A stretch of DNA of 64,000 nucleotides from Serratia plymuthica NBRC 102599. Its GTDB lineage: Bacteria; Pseudomonadota; Gammaproteobacteria; Enterobacterales; Enterobacteriaceae. Location: contig NZ_BCTU01000020.1 of NCBI RefSeq assembly GCF_001590925.1, positions 1 to 64,000 on the forward strand, written 5' to 3'. A model generated the notes under the pieces. The model was given only the letters and a program-made list of their open reading frames with translations, was not told the origin of the DNA and did not search any database. The first letter of the stretch is position 1. Every line of letters starts with the position of its first letter. Below are positions 61,849 to 64,000 of the stretch, one piece after another. The translations under genes and the position numbers were made by a program.

Positions 61849-61899
61849 CAGGGCGGAGCCGGCTCCGCCCTTTCTCAAAAAATAGCGACGCTATTTTTT
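61849..61899 (+). terminator. Two tandem terminator hairpins after tex
   Basis: AGGGCGGAGCC pairs with GGCTCCGCCCT (61849-61870), followed by TTCTC. Directly after, AAAAAATAG pairs with CTATTTTTT (61877-61899), ending in T6, and would work in both directions. Confidence 0.75.
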
Positions 61900-62293
61900 G
61901 ACCCGCCTCAATAAACCCGCTTATTTTTCCTGAGCGATAAACACCCGGTTTTTAAGCCTGAAAATAACGTCGAATCCCGGTTCATTAACACCGTTATTAA
62001 CATGGCGTTTTCATTTTGGCATTTCCCGGCGAAACACAAATGGTTAGCGCTCGTATTCCGCAGACAAGATGTTACCGAATAAACGCCGGCTCGCCGCCAC
62101 ACCCTCTAAAAACCACTCAATCTGTCGCCAAGTTTTGCAAATCGGAAAAAATCGCCGCAATTACGTAACTGATTTAACTCGCCATTCGCATTTGCACCCC
62201 TGCAGACCCGGTGATAGAAATAAGGCATCAGGCAATCCGATCGTTAAGTGTCGGTGCCATAACCTTTGGTTACCAATACCCTTACTTTTTGTA

Positions 62294-62322
62294 TTGAATA
62301 CGATAACTATTCTCACTATTAT
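62294..62322 (+). promoter_or_regulatory. feo promoter with overlapping Fur box
   Basis: TTGAAT (62294-62299) and TATTAT (62317-62322) have a 17-bp spacer. The stretch 62302-62320 (GATAACTATTCTCACTATT) matches 13 of 19 positions of the Fur consensus GATAATGATAATCATTATC and lies between and over the promoter elements, so iron-bound Fur would block it. I found no clear FNR box, although E. coli feo is FNR-activated. Confidence 0.7.
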
Positions 62323-62451
62323 TGCGTTGCGTGTTCACTGCATTACCTCATGGATTGAAAACGTCGGCAGCCTGCGATCCTCATCGCGGCGCTTCGTCTG
62401 GAACGTTCTTTATCGTCATCGGCCCAAAACCAGGGGCTCTGAGAAGGTTAT

Positions 62452-62676
62452 ATGCATCTTCAACCTAAACGCTCTTATAAAATTGCCGGTTTCTCCAATG
62501 ACATCGGCCCGGCCTATCGCCAGAAACTGTTATCGCTCGGCATGCTGCCCGGCTCATCGTTCGAAGTGGTGCGCGTCGCGCCGCTGGGGGACCCGATAGA
62601 AATAAAAACCCGCCGCGTCAGCCTGGTGCTGCGCAGGAAAGATTTGGCCCTGATCCTGCTCGACGGCCAATCCTGA
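62452..62676 (+). CDS. feoA: Ferrous iron transport protein A FeoA
   Basis: Small cytoplasmic SH3-like partner of FeoB. The 74-residue protein shows [43 protein letters not shown], the family core. AGAAGG precedes the ATG. First gene of feoAB(C). Confidence 0.95.
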   Translation: MHLQPKRSYKIAGFSNDIGPAYRQKLLSLGMLPGSSFEVVRVAPLGDPIEIKTRRVSLVLRRKDLALILLDGQS

Positions 62677-62746
62677 CTCTGCGCCCTCTTGCCCCGGCCG
62701 CGGCCCCACCGCCCGGCTCAATGTCCATTGACTGATATCACGCGAA

Positions 62747-64000
62747 ATGATGAAAAAACTCACTATTGGCTTAATAGGCAACCCCAATTCCGGTAAAACC
62801 ACGCTGTTCAATCAGTTGACCGGGGCTCGCCAGCGGGTCGGCAACTGGGCAGGCGTGACGGTAGAGCGTAAAGAAGGCCAGTTCACCACGCCGCAATCCC
62901 AGGTCAAACTGGTCGATCTGCCCGGCACCTATTCGCTGACCACCATCTCGGAGCAAACCTCGCTCGACGAGCAAATCGCCTGCCACTACATCCTGAGCGG
63001 CGATGCCGATCTGCTGATCAACGTCGTCGACGCCTCCAACCTTGAGCGCAACCTGTACCTGACGCTGCAACTGCTGGAACTGGGTATCCCCTGCATCATC
63101 GCGCTGAACATGCTGGATATCGCCAGAAGCCAGCAAATCGACATTGATATCGCTGCGCTGTCGGCACGCCTCGGCTGCCCGGTGGTGCCTCTGGTCTCCA
63201 CCAAGGCCGACGGTATCGGGGCGTTGAAGCAAATAATCGACCATCACCGGTTTAACGATCTGAAAGCGCTGGTGGACTATCCACCGTTACTGTTGAAGGA
63301 AATGGCTACCCTGAGCGATGCCATGCCGGAGGCGCTGCCGACGGAACAACGCCGCTGGCTGGCGCTGCAAATGCTGGAAGGCGATATTTACGGCCATCAA
63401 TTGGCCGGTAACGCTACCGCCCTGCTGCCTGCCGCCAGGCTGGCGCTGCAACAGCAGCAACAAGAAGATCCTGCGTTGGTGATTGCCGATGCGCGCTATC
63501 AGTCGATAGCCACTCTGTGTGATGCGGTCAGCAACTCGCAGCAAGCGATGCCAAACCGCCTGACCGAAGCGTTGGACAAGGTGATCCTCAACCGCTGGCT
63601 GGGGGTGCCCATCTTTTTGCTGGTGATGTACCTGATGTTCTTGCTGGCGATCAACCTCGGTGGCGCGCTGCAACCGATATTTGATATAGGTTCGGCGGCG
63701 ATCTTCATCCAGGGCATTCAATGGTTGGGCTACAGCCTGCACTTCCCTGAATGGCTGACGATTTTCCTGGCGCAGGGCGTTGGCGGCGGCATCAACACCG
63801 TACTGCCGCTGGTGCCGCAAATCGGCATGATGTACCTATTTTTGTCCTTTCTCGAAGACTCCGGCTACATGGCGCGTGCGGCATTTGTCATGGACCGCCT
63901 GATGCAGGCGCTCGGGCTGCCCGGTAAATCCTTTGTGCCGCTGATTGTCGGCTTCGGCTGCAACGTACCCTCCATCATGGGCGCCCGCACGCTGGATGCC
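62747..64000 (+). CDS. feoB: Ferrous iron permease FeoB (5' part, runs off the window)
   Basis: GTP-binding Fe2+ transporter of the inner membrane. The first 418 codons are present and open. They show the G domain: G1 [16 protein letters not shown] near 11, G2 region around [12 protein letters not shown]3 VDLPGTYSL near 57, G4 NMLD near 120. The first membrane helices ([27 protein letters not shown] near 285) and the Gate segment [22 protein letters not shown] end the window. ATG at 62747 is followed at once by a second ATG (62750), which gives the E. coli N terminus [10 protein letters not shown]. feoC is expected beyond the edge. Confidence 0.96.
   Translation, partial: MMKKLTIGLIGNPNSGKTTLFNQLTGARQRVGNWAGVTVERKEGQFTTPQSQVKLVDLPGTYSLTTISEQTSLDEQIACHYILSGDADLLINVVDASNLERNLYLTLQLLELGIPCIIALNMLDIARSQQIDIDIAALSARLGCPVVPLVSTKADGIGALKQIIDHHRFNDLKALVDYPPLLLKEMATLSDAMPEALPTEQRRWLALQMLEGDIYGHQLAGNATALLPAARLALQQQQQEDPALVIADARYQSIATLCDAVSNSQQAMPNRLTEALDKVILNRWLGVPIFLLVMYLMFLLAINLGGALQPIFDIGSAAIFIQGIQWLGYSLHFPEWLTIFLAQGVGGGINTVLPLVPQIGMMYLFLSFLEDSGYMARAAFVMDRLMQALGLPGKSFVPLIVGFGCNVPSIMGARTLDA

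Larger units (their letters stand above)
61769..62451. other. tex-feoA intergenic region
   Basis: 683 bp, the longest gene-free stretch in the window. It contains three hairpins near tex (61782-61899) and the feo promoter with a Fur-box-like sequence (62294-62322). A 176-codon plus-strand frame (62069-62599) runs into feoA in another frame and has no recognizable similarity. Confidence 0.7.

Noticed and set aside
62069-62599. 176-codon plus-strand frame upstream of and over feoA
   Set aside because: It overlaps feoA in another frame and covers the feo promoter; composition is unlike a protein.

Overview
The window is chromosomal DNA of a gammaproteobacterium of the order Enterobacterales, most likely Serratia or a close relative. 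This is an inference from four things: GC-rich enterobacterial coding sequence; proteins that follow their E. coli homologues almost residue for residue (CRP, OmpR, EnvZ, NirB, PBP1a, Tex); E. coli-like gene order; and short palindromic intergenic repeats of a kind I associate with Serratia and Yersinia. Nothing looks like a prophage, integron, insertion sequence or rRNA/tRNA cluster, and I see no tRNA.

Layout. 1-5.4 kb: slyD, yheV, kefB-kefG (minus) and the ABC-F gene yheS (plus). 5.4-8.9 kb: complete taurine operon tauABCD (minus). 9-10.4 kb: a PhzF-family enzyme and a LysE-family exporter (minus). 10.5-16.3 kb: yheT-yheU, prkB, yhfA, crp, yhfK. 16.4-23.9 kb: argD, pabA, a HerA-like ATPase (yjgR), a RelE/ParE-type toxin-antitoxin pair, the pyruvate-sensing pair btsS-btsR, and ppiA. 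24.2-26.9 kb: a small beta-glucoside locus (PTS IIA, GH4 6-phospho-beta-glucosidase, LacI-type regulator) behind a perfect 20-bp operator-like palindrome. 27.2-35.2 kb: tsgA, a lone cytosine deaminase, and nirBDC-cysG behind a textbook NarL/FNR promoter. 35.2-45.6 kb: one long minus-strand run trpS, gph, rpe, dam, damX, aroB, aroK, hofQPONM. 45.7-55.4 kb: mrcA, nudE, igaA, yrfG-hslR-hslO, pckA. 55.5-56.3 kb: a FitAB/VapBC-type toxin-antitoxin pair. 56.3-64 kb: envZ-ompR, greB, tex, feoA and the first 418 codons of feoB, which leaves the window.

How the genes relate. Most of the window is the conserved E. coli slyD-to-feo backbone. Departures lie at gene junctions: taurine operon and PhzF/LysE pair between yheS and yheT; yjgR/TA/btsSR where E. 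coli carries fic-yhfG; the cel-like locus between ppiA and tsgA; codA between tsgA and nirB; the second TA pair between pckA and envZ. Functional groups are nitrite reduction with siroheme supply (nirBDC-cysG), sulfonate sulfur scavenging (tauABCD), shikimate pathway (aroK-aroB), DNA uptake/pilus-like assembly (hofMNOPQ), envelope sensing (envZ-ompR, igaA) and ferrous iron uptake (feoAB).

The most unusual sequence is a single, well-conserved copy of an E. coli-type (I-E) CRISPR repeat in the aroK-aroB intergenic region, in the sense orientation of the aroKB transcript, with no array and no cas genes in the window.
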